A DNA stretch of 64,000 nucleotides from Chitinophaga silvatica (GTDB lineage Bacteria > Bacteroidota > Bacteroidia > Chitinophagales > Chitinophagaceae). Each line of letters opens with the position of its first letter. The stretch's first letter is position 1. The stretch covers positions 620,001-684,000 of the forward strand of contig NZ_QPMM01000001.1 in the NCBI RefSeq assembly GCF_003419895.1. Direction: 5' to 3'. Positions 8,584-17,548 of this stretch are shown here, one piece after another. Under the pieces are notes generated by a model. The model made no database searches, was not told the DNA's origin, and saw only the letters and a list, made by a program, of their open reading frames with translations. The translations under genes were made by a program, and so were the position numbers.

Positions 8584-9903
8584 CTACCAGGAACTGCGCA
8601 TTAATCCGTTCAATTTGTAATAATTTTCGAGGTGCCGGGTAACAATCTGTTCGCCCGCACCAACCTGAATCATGTTATCACCATCGGCACCATAACCACC
8701 AAGGGCTGCTGAACGTACATCAGGAATATATCCCGGCCATTTTCCGCCAGTCCAGGAATATCCAAACATAAATCCACTAACAGAAGCAAGTTTCATTTTA
8801 TCCTTCCAATCGAGTTGAAACTGTACAAACATTTCTCCTGGGCAGACAGCTATGGAGATATTATTGTTGATAAGCAGGGTCATAAGATGTACATTGAATG
8901 TACGTTTTGCATCATATCTTCCTACAAACTGCAAAGAATCTACTTTGTATTTTATATCTGTTTCTGCAATAGCGGGCATACTAATGTTTTTCGCCAGTTT
9001 TACCACTTCCCAGGCCAATAATTCGCCTGTACGCTCCATAGGTGCGTAGTCTGTTGGGGTAGGGTCGGTTGGGCCACCTTTACGTGGACTAATCATTAAA
9101 GATTCTATATTACCGCCACCGCCATTTACAAACAGGCAGTTTACTTTGTCTCCGAATGCCGCTTCCACTTTGCGGGAGGCCACTCCGGGATAATCGGCCG
9201 AAACGGCGTAATTAAAGCAAACGATATCTGCATGCATGGCGTAGTTCATGATAATAACCTTAGGGTTATCTTTCATGTCGGTAATTTTAAGCACACCTAG
9301 TTCAGGATCCACAGGGCCAAATGGAATCCGCTCGGGGTTTTCTCTGCGATAATGCTCATCTGCTACCCACGATTCACGGGCCCGGCCATCTTCACGAACA
9401 ATCAGTCGATTGAAGCCAAGCTGAGGAAAGGTGCTTTTTCCGGCGGCTATTTTTGCCGGAAACATATGAGCTACCGCTTCTCCAATAACTTTCATGATTT
9501 GTGCCTCATAATAAGGCTGGAATGGGCTGCTTTCAGATGCATTGATCTTGTTATCCACCATCGGAGCCGAATGGTTATGCGAAGAGCTAAGAATTACTTT
9601 CGAAATATTAAATTGTTGTTTGCATAACTGCTCTAAACGCTCACTGGTAAAGATGGGCAGATCCAGCGATACAAATGCAAGCCGTTGGCCATTTAAATCG
9701 AGTACCAGGCTCCTGGCATAAACTGAATCATGGATAAGCTGATCTGTTTTAGGCGTAATGTTGATCCTGCTGGTTCCTGCCATTAATTTACCATTCTCAG
9801 CAAAGCCTTGTGGGATATTGATAACGGTAGAAAATAAGGTGGCAGCAATAAATACTTTCCTGGAAAGTAAGGCATGGAAGTGCTTTAAAAAAGTAATCTT
9901 CAT
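8584..9903 (-). CDS. Neutral/alkaline ceramidase-like secreted hydrolase
   Basis: This 439-residue protein has an N-terminal signal region (1-35, ending GFAENG). It matches the N-terminal domain of neutral/alkaline non-lysosomal ceramidases: AGTSRINITPK at the start of the fold, the zinc-ligand stretch SSSHNHSAP, NYAMHAD, and SADYPGVASRKVE, which carries the family's nucleophilic Ser region. Ceramidases cleave the amide bond of ceramide to give sphingosine and fatty acid. Bidirectional ceramidases are usually near 650-700 residues, and this one lacks the C-terminal domain, so it may act on another amide or lactone. It stands alone on the minus strand with a hairpin behind it. Sphingolipids are common in Bacteroidota, which makes a lipid substrate plausible. 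Confidence 0.8.
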   Translation of the reverse strand: MKITFLKHFHALLSRKVFIAATLFSTVINIPQGFAENGKLMAGTSRINITPKTDQLIHDSVYARSLVLDLNGQRLAFVSLDLPIFTSERLEQLCKQQFNISKVILSSSHNHSAPMVDNKINASESSPFQPYYEAQIMKVIGEAVAHMFPAKIAAGKSTFPQLGFNRLIVREDGRARESWVADEHYRRENPERIPFGPVDPELGVLKITDMKDNPKVIIMNYAMHADIVCFNYAVSADYPGVASRKVEAAFGDKVNCLFVNGGGGNIESLMISPRKGGPTDPTPTDYAPMERTGELLAWEVVKLAKNISMPAIAETDIKYKVDSLQFVGRYDAKRTFNVHLMTLLINNNISIAVCPGEMFVQFQLDWKDKMKLASVSGFMFGYSWTGGKWPGYIPDVRSAALGGYGADGDNMIQVGAGEQIVTRHLENYYKLNGLMRSSW

Positions 9904-10081
9904 AACTTTTTAAATTGGACGAGTGTGCGTGGAATAAATAATTGAGCAATAAAAATAGCTGGTAGCCCCGATAATTTTCAATTTTCCTTGCTGAGTGAGA
10001 ATATAGTATCAGGATTCAAGAATTTGTTATTATGAACCGGAATAGCTTCAGAGGTGTTTTCTTATTTGAATATTCATAAAT

Positions 10082-10834
10082 ATGAAAAAGCTTATTGTAT
10101 TTGATCTGGATGGTACCATTGCTGAGAGTAAATCGGCTATCGATACTGAAATGGCTGGTTTAATAAATGAACTTCTGGGAATCATTAAAGTTGCTATCAT
10201 TTCCGGTGGGAACTGGCCGCAGTTCGAAAACCAGGTTTTGGCAAATCTCCCACAAAGTGAAGCATGGACAAATCTTTCTTTATTGCCTACCAGCGGTACA
10301 CAGTTCTATGAAATCAAAAGTCTGACTACCGGTTGGGAACAACTTTATGCCGAAAATTTTACCGAAGCCGAAAAGGAAAAAATAGTCACAGCTTTAAACG
10401 CCGCCATTAAAGCAACCGGATTCGTAGTTGCCAAAACCTGGGGCGAACAAATTGAGGATCGTGGCAGTCAGATTACCTTTTCGGCATTAGGACAGCAAGC
10501 TCCATTGGAAGAAAAAAGTAAATGGGATCCTGATAGCGCTAAGCGAAAACAAATCAAAGCAATTCTCAATACTACTATTCCCGAATTCTCCGTCAATATT
10601 GGAGGCACAACTTCAATTGATATTACTAAACCAGGAATTGATAAAGCTTATGGAATAAGAAAACTCAGAGATATTTTAGGTATTGCCATAGAAGATATGA
10701 TCTTCGTGGGAGATGCAATTTATCCCGGTGGAAATGATTACCCGGCAAAGCAGGCCGGCGCCTTATCTATTGAAGTGAGAGACCCACATGAAACCAAGCG
10801 GGTAATTGAAACTATTATTGCTTGTATGAAATAG
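10082..10834 (+). CDS. HAD-superfamily hydrolase, subfamily IIB (phosphomannomutase/sugar phosphatase-like)
   Basis: This 250-residue cytoplasmic protein carries HAD motif I DLDGT (residues 8-12; Asp8 is the predicted nucleophile and Asp10 the acid/base). Motif II is the Ser of AIISGG, with a Lys in the later part, and motif IV is VGDAIYPGGNDYPA near residue 215, where Asp ligands bind Mg2+. The alpha/beta cap between motifs II and III fits the C2B (IIB) type found in eukaryotic-like phosphomannomutases and sugar phosphatases. It probably dephosphorylates or isomerises a sugar phosphate. No operon partner is visible: the next gene is on the opposite strand. Confidence 0.85.
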   Translation: MKKLIVFDLDGTIAESKSAIDTEMAGLINELLGIIKVAIISGGNWPQFENQVLANLPQSEAWTNLSLLPTSGTQFYEIKSLTTGWEQLYAENFTEAEKEKIVTALNAAIKATGFVVAKTWGEQIEDRGSQITFSALGQQAPLEEKSKWDPDSAKRKQIKAILNTTIPEFSVNIGGTTSIDITKPGIDKAYGIRKLRDILGIAIEDMIFVGDAIYPGGNDYPAKQAGALSIEVRDPHETKRVIETIIACMK

Positions 10835-10839
10835 GAGGA

Positions 10840-10998
10840 CTAAGGTTTGTTGCCCACTTTTAGTAAGGATCTATTGATTTCTGCTAATAGTTCAGGAGCT
10901 GGATTAATTCCCTTTAACTTATTGAGTTTTTCATCAATGGTTAGGATGACTTCTTGCTTTGAGAATTCACTTTTTATTTTGATTGTTTTCTTTTTCAT
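10840..10998 (-). CDS. Small 52-residue protein, partner of the DUF6934 gene
   Basis: An ATG at 10998 opens a 52-codon frame ending at 10840, starting MKKKTIKIKSEFSKQEVILT. It lies 10 bp behind the DUF6934 gene on the same strand, so the two are probably co-transcribed. A very similar small protein is encoded at 57356-57520: both run Lys-rich start, then S(K/Q)QE(V/I)xLTID(E/K)K, then a helix of the form LxAxNKxLxK or LLAEINRSLLK. Conservation of two distant copies is good evidence that the frame is real. No known domain is recognised; it is too short for an enzyme and may bind its neighbour. Confidence 0.65.
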   Translation of the reverse strand: MKKKTIKIKSEFSKQEVILTIDEKLNKLKGINPAPELLAEINRSLLKVGNKP

Positions 10999-11008
10999 AT
11001 AGGTAATA

Positions 11009-11455
11009 TTATTTTGTTTTACATTTAATTAAAAAACCGATTGCTGCTTTATTCGATTGAAATGGCAAAAAATCATCGCTCACCTTAATTAAAATATCAA
11101 ACATTGATTCGAGATATTTTATATTGCTATTTATAATCATTCGATAGAGCCTTGTCCTTTCAATTGTACTTCCTTTAAAATAAATACTTCTGTATGGATA
11201 TTTTTTTAAATAAAGTTCAATTGCCTGAAATACAGTACCTAGGATTTTATTTCTATCTCCATTGCCACTAATGGAGAAAATATCCAAATCACCATTTTTG
11301 TCAATATCGCCAAAGATCAAACTAACAAGATTTAATTGTTCTGTTGGTACAAAGATAATTCTTTTTAAAAGAACCCCTCTGGTTCCAATACTGAAAAATT
11401 CAAGGATGCTTAAATCATCTGCCACAGTCAGATTATTATAAACTTCGTACCTCAT
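11009..11455 (-). CDS. DUF6934 family protein
   Basis: This 148-residue soluble protein shows features I associate with DUF6934: an N-terminal strand with EFFSIGTRGVLLKRIIF, the middle DIDKNGDLDIFSISGNGDRNK followed by ILGTVFQAIELYLKKYP, and the conserved IYFKGSTIERTRLYRMII. These proteins are widespread, often multi-copy, in Bacteroidota and their function is not known to me. The small gene at 10840-10998 follows immediately. A two-gene unit of unknown function, possibly stress- or defence-linked, is suggested by this tight pairing. The base composition is more AT-rich than its neighbours. Confidence 0.75.
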   Translation of the reverse strand: MRYEVYNNLTVADDLSILEFFSIGTRGVLLKRIIFVPTEQLNLVSLIFGDIDKNGDLDIFSISGNGDRNKILGTVFQAIELYLKKYPYRSIYFKGSTIERTRLYRMIINSNIKYLESMFDILIKVSDDFLPFQSNKAAIGFLIKCKTK

Positions 11456-11558
11456 AACTCTTATTTAAATACTCCAAAACAGCATAAGGACCAAAAGGTA
11501 CTTAGAATAGCATTGTTTATAATAATCACTTTTGTTCATTAAAAGTTTTGTAAGAATG

Positions 11559-11609
11559 ATTTCATTCATTGGAAATTAATTCACATTATTTCATTCATTT
11601 TCTATTAAT
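11559..11609 (+). repeat. Two direct repeats, 29 bp apart, upstream of the glutaminase gene
   Basis: ATTTCATTCATT occurs at 11559-11570 and again at 11588-11599. In each case ATTAAT follows 16 nt after the repeat start (11575-11580 and 11604-11609). A weaker third copy (9 of 12 positions) begins at 11529. The 29-30 bp periodicity, near three helical turns, suits a dimeric activator such as the AraC-type regulator encoded at 16745-17548. The rest of spacer 11456-11783 is AT-rich and carries nothing else I can support. Confidence 0.5.
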
Positions 11610-11783
11610 CGTGTTACTTTATTTATATAAATAATGATTCCAATTATCTAAAATTGATCCAATTTGATGCATAATTGAGACGTTTTGATGTACCAACATT
11701 CCATGATTGTCGCATATTCGCATTTGCTTTAAAAATGAGAATCTGAGTATAGTTATAAATTAAAACTGAACAAAAATTAGATT

Positions 11784-14267
11784 ATGACAATGTTGGTTAA
11801 TCGGTGCTGCCGGATCACACTTATTCTTGTATGTAGTTTCATGCTTGCTGTTACTTCAAAAGCACAGCAACAAAAGGCTCCCAGCTATCCACTTATCACT
11901 CATACTCCCTATTTTAGTATCTGGAGTAGTACTGACAAGTTAAACGAATCTGTTACAAAACACTGGACAGGTGCAAATCATTCCTTACTTGGTATTATTA
12001 AAGTAGACGATTCATATTACCGCTTCCTCGGAAAAGAAACAGATGAATATACCACCATTATACCTGCGGCTGATGAACAGGTATATGAAGCAGCTTATAC
12101 TTTTGATAAGCCCGATAACAACTGGTTCGAATCCGGATTTGATGATACAAAATGGAAAATCGGAAAAGCCCCATTCTCCGACGATAATAAAGCAAACACC
12201 AGCTGGAATACTGATGATATCTGGATCAGAAGAACATTTACACTGAATGAAGGAATCGACCTTAATAACCTTTTCCTACGAATCAATCATGATGATAATA
12301 TTGAAATTTATCTGAATGGTCAACATATTTACCACAAACAGGGTTGGGTAAATCATTACACATATCTGAACCTTTCTGAACAGCTGAAAGCCAATCTGAA
12401 AACAGGTAAGAATGTGCTGGCATTCCACGTACACAATAGTGCGGGTGGCAGATTCCTGGATGCAGGTATCTCAAAAAGAGTGGAAACTCCGGATAACAAA
12501 ATGATTCAGACTGCAACGCAGCAAGATGTTGAAATAAAGGCAATGGAAACGGTTTATCATTTCACCTGCGGAAAAGTAGACCTTGAACTTACGTTTACTT
12601 CTCCATTATTGTTAAAAGACCTTTCATTGCTGTCTACTCCGGTGTCTTATATCAGCTACCAGGTTAAAGCTAACGATGGTAATAAACACAACGTTGCTGT
12701 ATTCTTAAGTGCAAGCTCAGATATCGCTACTAATTTACCGGGTGAGAAAGTTACAGTTCAAAATACTACCAGTGGTAATTTAAAATTATTAAAAACAGGA
12801 ACTGTTGAACAACCCATTCTTAAAAAGAAAGGGGATGATATACGGATCGACTGGGGATATTTCTATGTAGGTGCTTCTAAAGGCTATGCCCAGCAATTTA
12901 TTTCTCAGGATGAAAAAAGTGCAATTCATCAATTTTTATTCAACCAATACCAGGGTCCATCTACCAAAGCCGGTACTGGTCTGGCATTGAACACAGTTGT
13001 TTCCTTCGGTCAGGTTAGTGACGAAGCGGTAAATAGAGTAATGTTACTCGGATATGATGAAGTTTACGCCATTCAGTATTTCAACAAAAATCTTCGCCCC
13101 TGGTGGAATAAGGACGGGAATCAACGTTTTGATGTGCTGATGAACAAAATGGCCGCCAACTATGATGTAGTATCCAAGAAGGTAAAACAGTTCCAGGATA
13201 CTGTGTATACAGATGCGCTAAAGGCCGGTGGATCAGCATACGCCGATTTATGTAAGCTCATTTATCGCCAGAGTATTGCTGCGCATTCGTTGGTTGAAAG
13301 TCCTCAGAAAGAAATATTATTCCTGTCAAAAGAAAACTTCAGCAACGGATGTATCGGAACGGTGGACCTGACCTATCCTTCGGCCCCTTTATATATTGCC
13401 TATAATCCTGATCTGGAAAAAGGGATGATGAACGGTATTTTCCATTACAGCGAGAGTGGCAGATGGACAAAACCTTTTGCAGCCCATGATCTTGGTACTT
13501 ATCCAATCGCAAATGGTCAGGTATATGGTGAAGATATGCCGGTGGAAGAAGCTGGAAATATGCTGATTCTTACTGCTGCCATCGCAAAAGCAGAAGGGAA
13601 TGCAAACTATGCCCGCAAACATTGGAATACTTTGACAACCTGGGCTAAATACCTGGATAAAGAAGGATTCAACCCGGCTAACCAGCTGTGTACAGACGAT
13701 TTTGCCGGTCATTTAGCCGGTAACGTTAACCTCTCTGCCAAAGCAATTATGGCATTGAGAAGCTATGCTTTCCTGGCAGAAAAGTTAGGAAATAAAACCG
13801 AATCGACCTACTATCTCGGCCGTTGTCAAACTATGGCTAAAAACTGGATAGAACTGGCAAATGGAGGTAATCATTTCACTTTGTCGTTCGACCTTAAAAA
13901 CTCCTGGAGCCAGAAATATAACCTGGTTTGGGATAAAGTATTGGAATTTAATCTTTTCCCGGAAAGTGTTTTTGATACGGAAATCAACTATTATCTTTCC
14001 AAACAGGAAGCATATGGTTTACCGTTAGATTCCAGGAAAACATATACCAAATCTGATTGGATAATATGGACAGCTGTAATGAGCCGCAACCAGTCTGATT
14101 TTGAAAAATTCATTCTTCCACTCCATAAATATATGTCTGAAACTCCTAGCCGTGTTCCGATGAGTGATTGGCATGAAACTACAAACGGAGAACAGGTAGG
14201 CTTCCAGGCAAGAAGTGTAGTAGGAGGTTATTTTATGAAAGTATTACAGGATAAACTGAATAAATAA
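11784..14267 (+). CDS. Glutaminase A-like secreted protein (DUF4964/DUF5127/DUF4965/DUF1793)
   Basis: This 827-residue protein has a signal peptide (about 1-28, ending TSKAQ). The order matches bacterial and fungal glutaminase A-type proteins. A DUF4964-like start YPLITHTPYFSIWSS is followed by a galactose-binding-like insertion (about 90-195), a DUF5127-like beta region, then the DUF4965 and DUF1793 alpha-helical part (about 470-820) with TYPSAPLYIAYNP and the conserved MSDWHETTNGEQVGFQARSV near the C-terminus. Some members release ammonia from glutamine; others are found in glycan loci with unknown substrates. It is followed by a GH92 gene on the same strand, which suggests glycoprotein breakdown. 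A pair of direct repeats lies upstream. Confidence 0.88.
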   Translation: MTMLVNRCCRITLILVCSFMLAVTSKAQQQKAPSYPLITHTPYFSIWSSTDKLNESVTKHWTGANHSLLGIIKVDDSYYRFLGKETDEYTTIIPAADEQVYEAAYTFDKPDNNWFESGFDDTKWKIGKAPFSDDNKANTSWNTDDIWIRRTFTLNEGIDLNNLFLRINHDDNIEIYLNGQHIYHKQGWVNHYTYLNLSEQLKANLKTGKNVLAFHVHNSAGGRFLDAGISKRVETPDNKMIQTATQQDVEIKAMETVYHFTCGKVDLELTFTSPLLLKDLSLLSTPVSYISYQVKANDGNKHNVAVFLSASSDIATNLPGEKVTVQNTTSGNLKLLKTGTVEQPILKKKGDDIRIDWGYFYVGASKGYAQQFISQDEKSAIHQFLFNQYQGPSTKAGTGLALNTVVSFGQVSDEAVNRVMLLGYDEVYAIQYFNKNLRPWWNKDGNQRFDVLMNKMAANYDVVSKKVKQFQDTVYTDALKAGGSAYADLCKLIYRQSIAAHSLVESPQKEILFLSKENFSNGCIGTVDLTYPSAPLYIAYNPDLEKGMMNGIFHYSESGRWTKPFAAHDLGTYPIANGQVYGEDMPVEEAGNMLILTAAIAKAEGNANYARKHWNTLTTWAKYLDKEGFNPANQLCTDDFAGHLAGNVNLSAKAIMALRSYAFLAEKLGNKTESTYYLGRCQTMAKNWIELANGGNHFTLSFDLKNSWSQKYNLVWDKVLEFNLFPESVFDTEINYYLSKQEAYGLPLDSRKTYTKSDWIIWTAVMSRNQSDFEKFILPLHKYMSETPSRVPMSDWHETTNGEQVGFQARSVVGGYFMKVLQDKLNK

Positions 14268-14290
14268 TTGTAGTTTAAAAAAGTAGTTAG

Positions 14291-14327
14291 CCTGGTATAT
14301 ATTTGTTCTTAGGAGCAATATACCAGG
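14291..14327 (+). terminator. Hairpin between the glutaminase-like and GH92 genes
   Basis: CCTGGTATAT (14291-14300) pairs exactly with ATATACCAGG (14318-14327) around a 17-nt loop. The following T-run is weak (TTAATCGCTTT). It may partly terminate transcription behind the glutaminase gene and so lower GH92 expression, or act as a processing or stability element between co-transcribed genes. Confidence 0.5.
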
Positions 14328-14374
14328 TTAATCGCTTTAATGCCCTGTTTAAATTAATACCTATCCAACTGGCT

Positions 14375-16642
14375 ATGCACAAAAGATTATTGATTGTATT
14401 GACAATACAACTGGCAGTAGCAAACGCTTTCGGCCAGCGTACTGCCCTTGCAGATTACGTAAATACCCTTCAGGGAACAAATTCCAGTCATGAACTGACA
14501 AGAGGTAACACTTATCCAACTACCGCATTGCCATTTGGGATGCATACCTGGACTCCACAAACCGGGAATAATGGAGATGGATGGAAGTATCAGTATCATA
14601 AGAAAAGTATCAGAGGATTTCAACAAGCGCACCAGTGCAGCTCCTGGTCGAACGACTATGCCGTATTTTCACTGATGCCGGTAATTGATAAGCTAACAGT
14701 AAATGAGAATGAACGGGCTACCGGTTTCGAACATACGAATGAAGTTGCTAAACCATATTATTATAAAGTAACGCTAAATAACAATATCACTACAGAAATG
14801 GCACCGGTAGAGAGGGGAGCACACCTGCGTTTCTCTTTCCCTAAAGGACATGATGCATTTCTGGTGCTGGATGGCTATACAGGGTTAAGTGGGGTGAAAA
14901 TTTTCCCTGAAGAAAAAATGATCACAGGGTTTGTAAACAACGGAAGAGGATTTCAGAAAGGCTGGAAAAGCTATTTTGTATTGGTATTTGATGCACCGTT
15001 TACTGCTTACGGCACCTGGGATAATACCAATGGCAATACTCAACCGGGCAAGCAGGAAATTGAAGGAAAAGGGGCAGGTATCTACCTTCAGTTTAAAGAA
15101 GGAGCTGCTGTACAGGTAAAAACCGCATCTTCCTATATCAGTGAAGAACAGGCTAAACTTAACTTAAAGCGTGAGTTAGGAAAGTATAGGAACTTGGAAC
15201 AAACCAAAGCAGCTGCAAAAGATATCTGGAACAACCACTTATCCAAAATCCTTGTTGAAGGCGGGTCGGAAGAAGATAAAGCTACTTTTTATTCCTGTTT
15301 CTTCAGAGCAAGCCTCTTCTCCAGGAAGTTTTATGAAGTAGACAAAGACGGAAAACCATACTATTTTAGCCCGTATGATGGTACTGTACATGATGGATAT
15401 ATGTTTACAGATACAGGATTCTGGGATACATTCAGAGCTCAGTTTCCGCTGAATGCCCTGTTATACCCTGAAATGCACGGACGCTATATGCAGGCCCTGC
15501 TGGCGGCATATAAACAATGTGGCTGGTTACCATCCTGGTCTTTCCCGAATGAGCAGGGGAGTATGATCGGAAATCATGCAATTTCTCTGTTGTCGGATGC
15601 CTGGGCCAAGGGTATTCATTCTTTCGATCCAAAAATTGCGCTGGAAGCCTATTCTCATGAAGCCAATAACAAAGGGCCCTGGGGGCCGGCAAATGGGAGA
15701 GACGGATATCAGGAATATAACCGTTTAGGCTATGTGCCGTATCCTAAGTTTCATGAGGCTACTGCTAAAACCCTGGAGTATGCGTATGACGACTTCTGTG
15801 CCTACAACCTTGCCGTTGCTACAGGTCAGGAAAAATATGCAAAGGAGTTTGGGCAAAAAATGCTGAACTACAAGAATGTATTTGATAACAGTACTGGATT
15901 TATGCGCGGAAAGGATGAAAATGGCAACTGGATTAAAGACTTTGATCCGATAGAATGGGGAGGACCCTATACTGAAGGTAATGCATGGCATTGGTTATGG
16001 TCTGTTTTTCATGATGTGAAAAACCTTAGTAAGATGTTGGGGGGAGATGAAGCTTTTTGCGCCAAACTAGATGCCGTATTCACAGAACCTAACAACGTAA
16101 AGGTTGGAACTTATGGTGGAATGATTCATGAAATGACGGAAATGGTAATGGCAAACCTGGGCCAGTATGCCCATGGGAATCAACCTATTCAACACATGGT
16201 ATACCTGTATAATTATGGCGGACAGCCCTGGAAATCTCAGTTCCACGCAAGAGAAGTAATGCGGAAGTTGTATAACTCAACTGAAGATGGGTATCCTGGA
16301 GATGAGGATCAGGGCCAAACTTCTTCCTGGTATGTGTTAAGCGCTTTAGGATTCTATAGCGTATGCCCGGGAACGAATGAATATGTATTTGGGAGTCCGG
16401 CATTCAAAAAAATCACTATTTCGCTGGAAAATGGGAAAAAGTTCGTGATCAATGCCAATGGCAATTCTGCTGAAAATGTTTACATGCATGGTGCTGCATT
16501 GAACGGAAAAGCTTACACTAAAACCTTTATCACATATCAGGATATTGCTGCTGGCGGTACTTTGTCGTTCGACATGAAGAAGACTCCCGACCTTACAAGA
16601 AAACTGCAACCGCAGGATTTGCCTTATTCAATTTCTAAATAA
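14375..16642 (+). CDS. GH92 family alpha-mannosidase
   Basis: This 755-residue protein has a signal peptide (about 1-21, ending AFGQR), so it is probably periplasmic. GH92 enzymes are calcium-dependent inverting exo-alpha-mannosidases that trim alpha-1,2, 1,3 or 1,4 mannosides from N-glycans and yeast mannan. Family marks seen in order: the N-terminal beta-sandwich with GNTYPTTALPFGMH, then FWDTFRAQFPL, EGNAWHWLW carrying the catalytic Glu, and GDEDQGQTSSWYVLSALGFY carrying the Asp/Glu base region. The start is the ATG at 14375; the frame stays open upstream to 14303 but has no signal-like sequence there. It lies 107 bp behind the glutaminase gene and is probably co-expressed. Confidence 0.95.
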   Translation: MHKRLLIVLTIQLAVANAFGQRTALADYVNTLQGTNSSHELTRGNTYPTTALPFGMHTWTPQTGNNGDGWKYQYHKKSIRGFQQAHQCSSWSNDYAVFSLMPVIDKLTVNENERATGFEHTNEVAKPYYYKVTLNNNITTEMAPVERGAHLRFSFPKGHDAFLVLDGYTGLSGVKIFPEEKMITGFVNNGRGFQKGWKSYFVLVFDAPFTAYGTWDNTNGNTQPGKQEIEGKGAGIYLQFKEGAAVQVKTASSYISEEQAKLNLKRELGKYRNLEQTKAAAKDIWNNHLSKILVEGGSEEDKATFYSCFFRASLFSRKFYEVDKDGKPYYFSPYDGTVHDGYMFTDTGFWDTFRAQFPLNALLYPEMHGRYMQALLAAYKQCGWLPSWSFPNEQGSMIGNHAISLLSDAWAKGIHSFDPKIALEAYSHEANNKGPWGPANGRDGYQEYNRLGYVPYPKFHEATAKTLEYAYDDFCAYNLAVATGQEKYAKEFGQKMLNYKNVFDNSTGFMRGKDENGNWIKDFDPIEWGGPYTEGNAWHWLWSVFHDVKNLSKMLGGDEAFCAKLDAVFTEPNNVKVGTYGGMIHEMTEMVMANLGQYAHGNQPIQHMVYLYNYGGQPWKSQFHAREVMRKLYNSTEDGYPGDEDQGQTSSWYVLSALGFYSVCPGTNEYVFGSPAFKKITISLENGKKFVINANGNSAENVYMHGAALNGKAYTKTFITYQDIAAGGTLSFDMKKTPDLTRKLQPQDLPYSISK

Positions 16643-16744
16643 GGTGCAGTAAGTTGTAAGATTGTGTTTTATTGATTAATTTGTATCTGGTAACTATGCC
16701 TGTACAGCCAAAATCAACATACCACCCGAATAATAAAACACAAG

Positions 16745-17548
16745 ATGGAAGGGATCAGCGAAATTCTGAAAAAAACTAAGTCGAGCATCCTGATCATTGA
16801 TGACAGCGATGATATCCTTGATTATCTGTCGCATGATCTGGGAAAAGAGTATAAAGTACATACTGCTAAAAACGGAGAGGCTGCCCTCGCCCTTTTGCAG
16901 CAGGAGTTTGTACAGCTAGTGGTGAGTGATGTAATGATGCCTAAAATGGATGGATTTGAGCTTTGTGAAAAGATTAAATTCACGCTGGAACTTAGTCATA
17001 TTCCCATTATTTTACTAACGGCTAAGAATACCTTACAGGCCAGGATTCAAGGTCTGAAGGTGGGTGCTGATGCCTATATAGAAAAGCCCTTTTCATTGGA
17101 TCATTTATATGCGCAGATAGAGAACCTGTTGGCAGGAAGATTAAAGCTGAAAGAATGTTATGCCAAATCACCTTTGGTGCATATCAACAGCATCGCCCAT
17201 ACCAAAATGGATGAGGCATTCGTGGAACAGCTCGTAGGTGTTATATTGAAGCATCTCGATGAAACAGAACTGGATGTAGAACGGCTTAGTTTACTCATGA
17301 ATATGAGTAAACCCACCCTTTATCGTAAAATAAAATCAATCTCCGATCTTTCTCCTCATGATATTATTAACCTTACCAGATTGAAAAAGGCTGCAGACCT
17401 GATCAACTCCGGTAATCACAGGGTAAATGAACTGGCTGAGGAAACAGGCTATAATTCTCCCGGCCAGTTCAGGAGAAATTTCTATAAGTATTTCAATATG
17501 TCACCTTCTGAATATATCGACAAGGTTACAATGCGTATTCACGACTAA
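16745..17548 (+). CDS. Response regulator with AraC-type DNA-binding domain
   Basis: This 267-residue protein has a receiver domain (about 14-130) with phosphoacceptor Asp62 in SDVMMPKMDG, an acidic pocket IIDDSDD and the conserved Lys of YIEKPFS. An AraC-type double helix-turn-helix follows at about 165-262, with ERLSLLMNMSKPTLYRKIKS and the second motif VNELAEETGYNSPGQFRRNF. This is exactly the C-terminal half of a classical Bacteroidota hybrid two-component protein, here as its own gene. It overlaps by 4 bp, tail to tail, with the sensor kinase at 17545-20697. It probably activates the flanking glycan-utilisation genes when phosphorylated. Confidence 0.93.
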   Translation: MEGISEILKKTKSSILIIDDSDDILDYLSHDLGKEYKVHTAKNGEAALALLQQEFVQLVVSDVMMPKMDGFELCEKIKFTLELSHIPIILLTAKNTLQARIQGLKVGADAYIEKPFSLDHLYAQIENLLAGRLKLKECYAKSPLVHINSIAHTKMDEAFVEQLVGVILKHLDETELDVERLSLLMNMSKPTLYRKIKSISDLSPHDIINLTRLKKAADLINSGNHRVNELAEETGYNSPGQFRRNFYKYFNMSPSEYIDKVTMRIHD

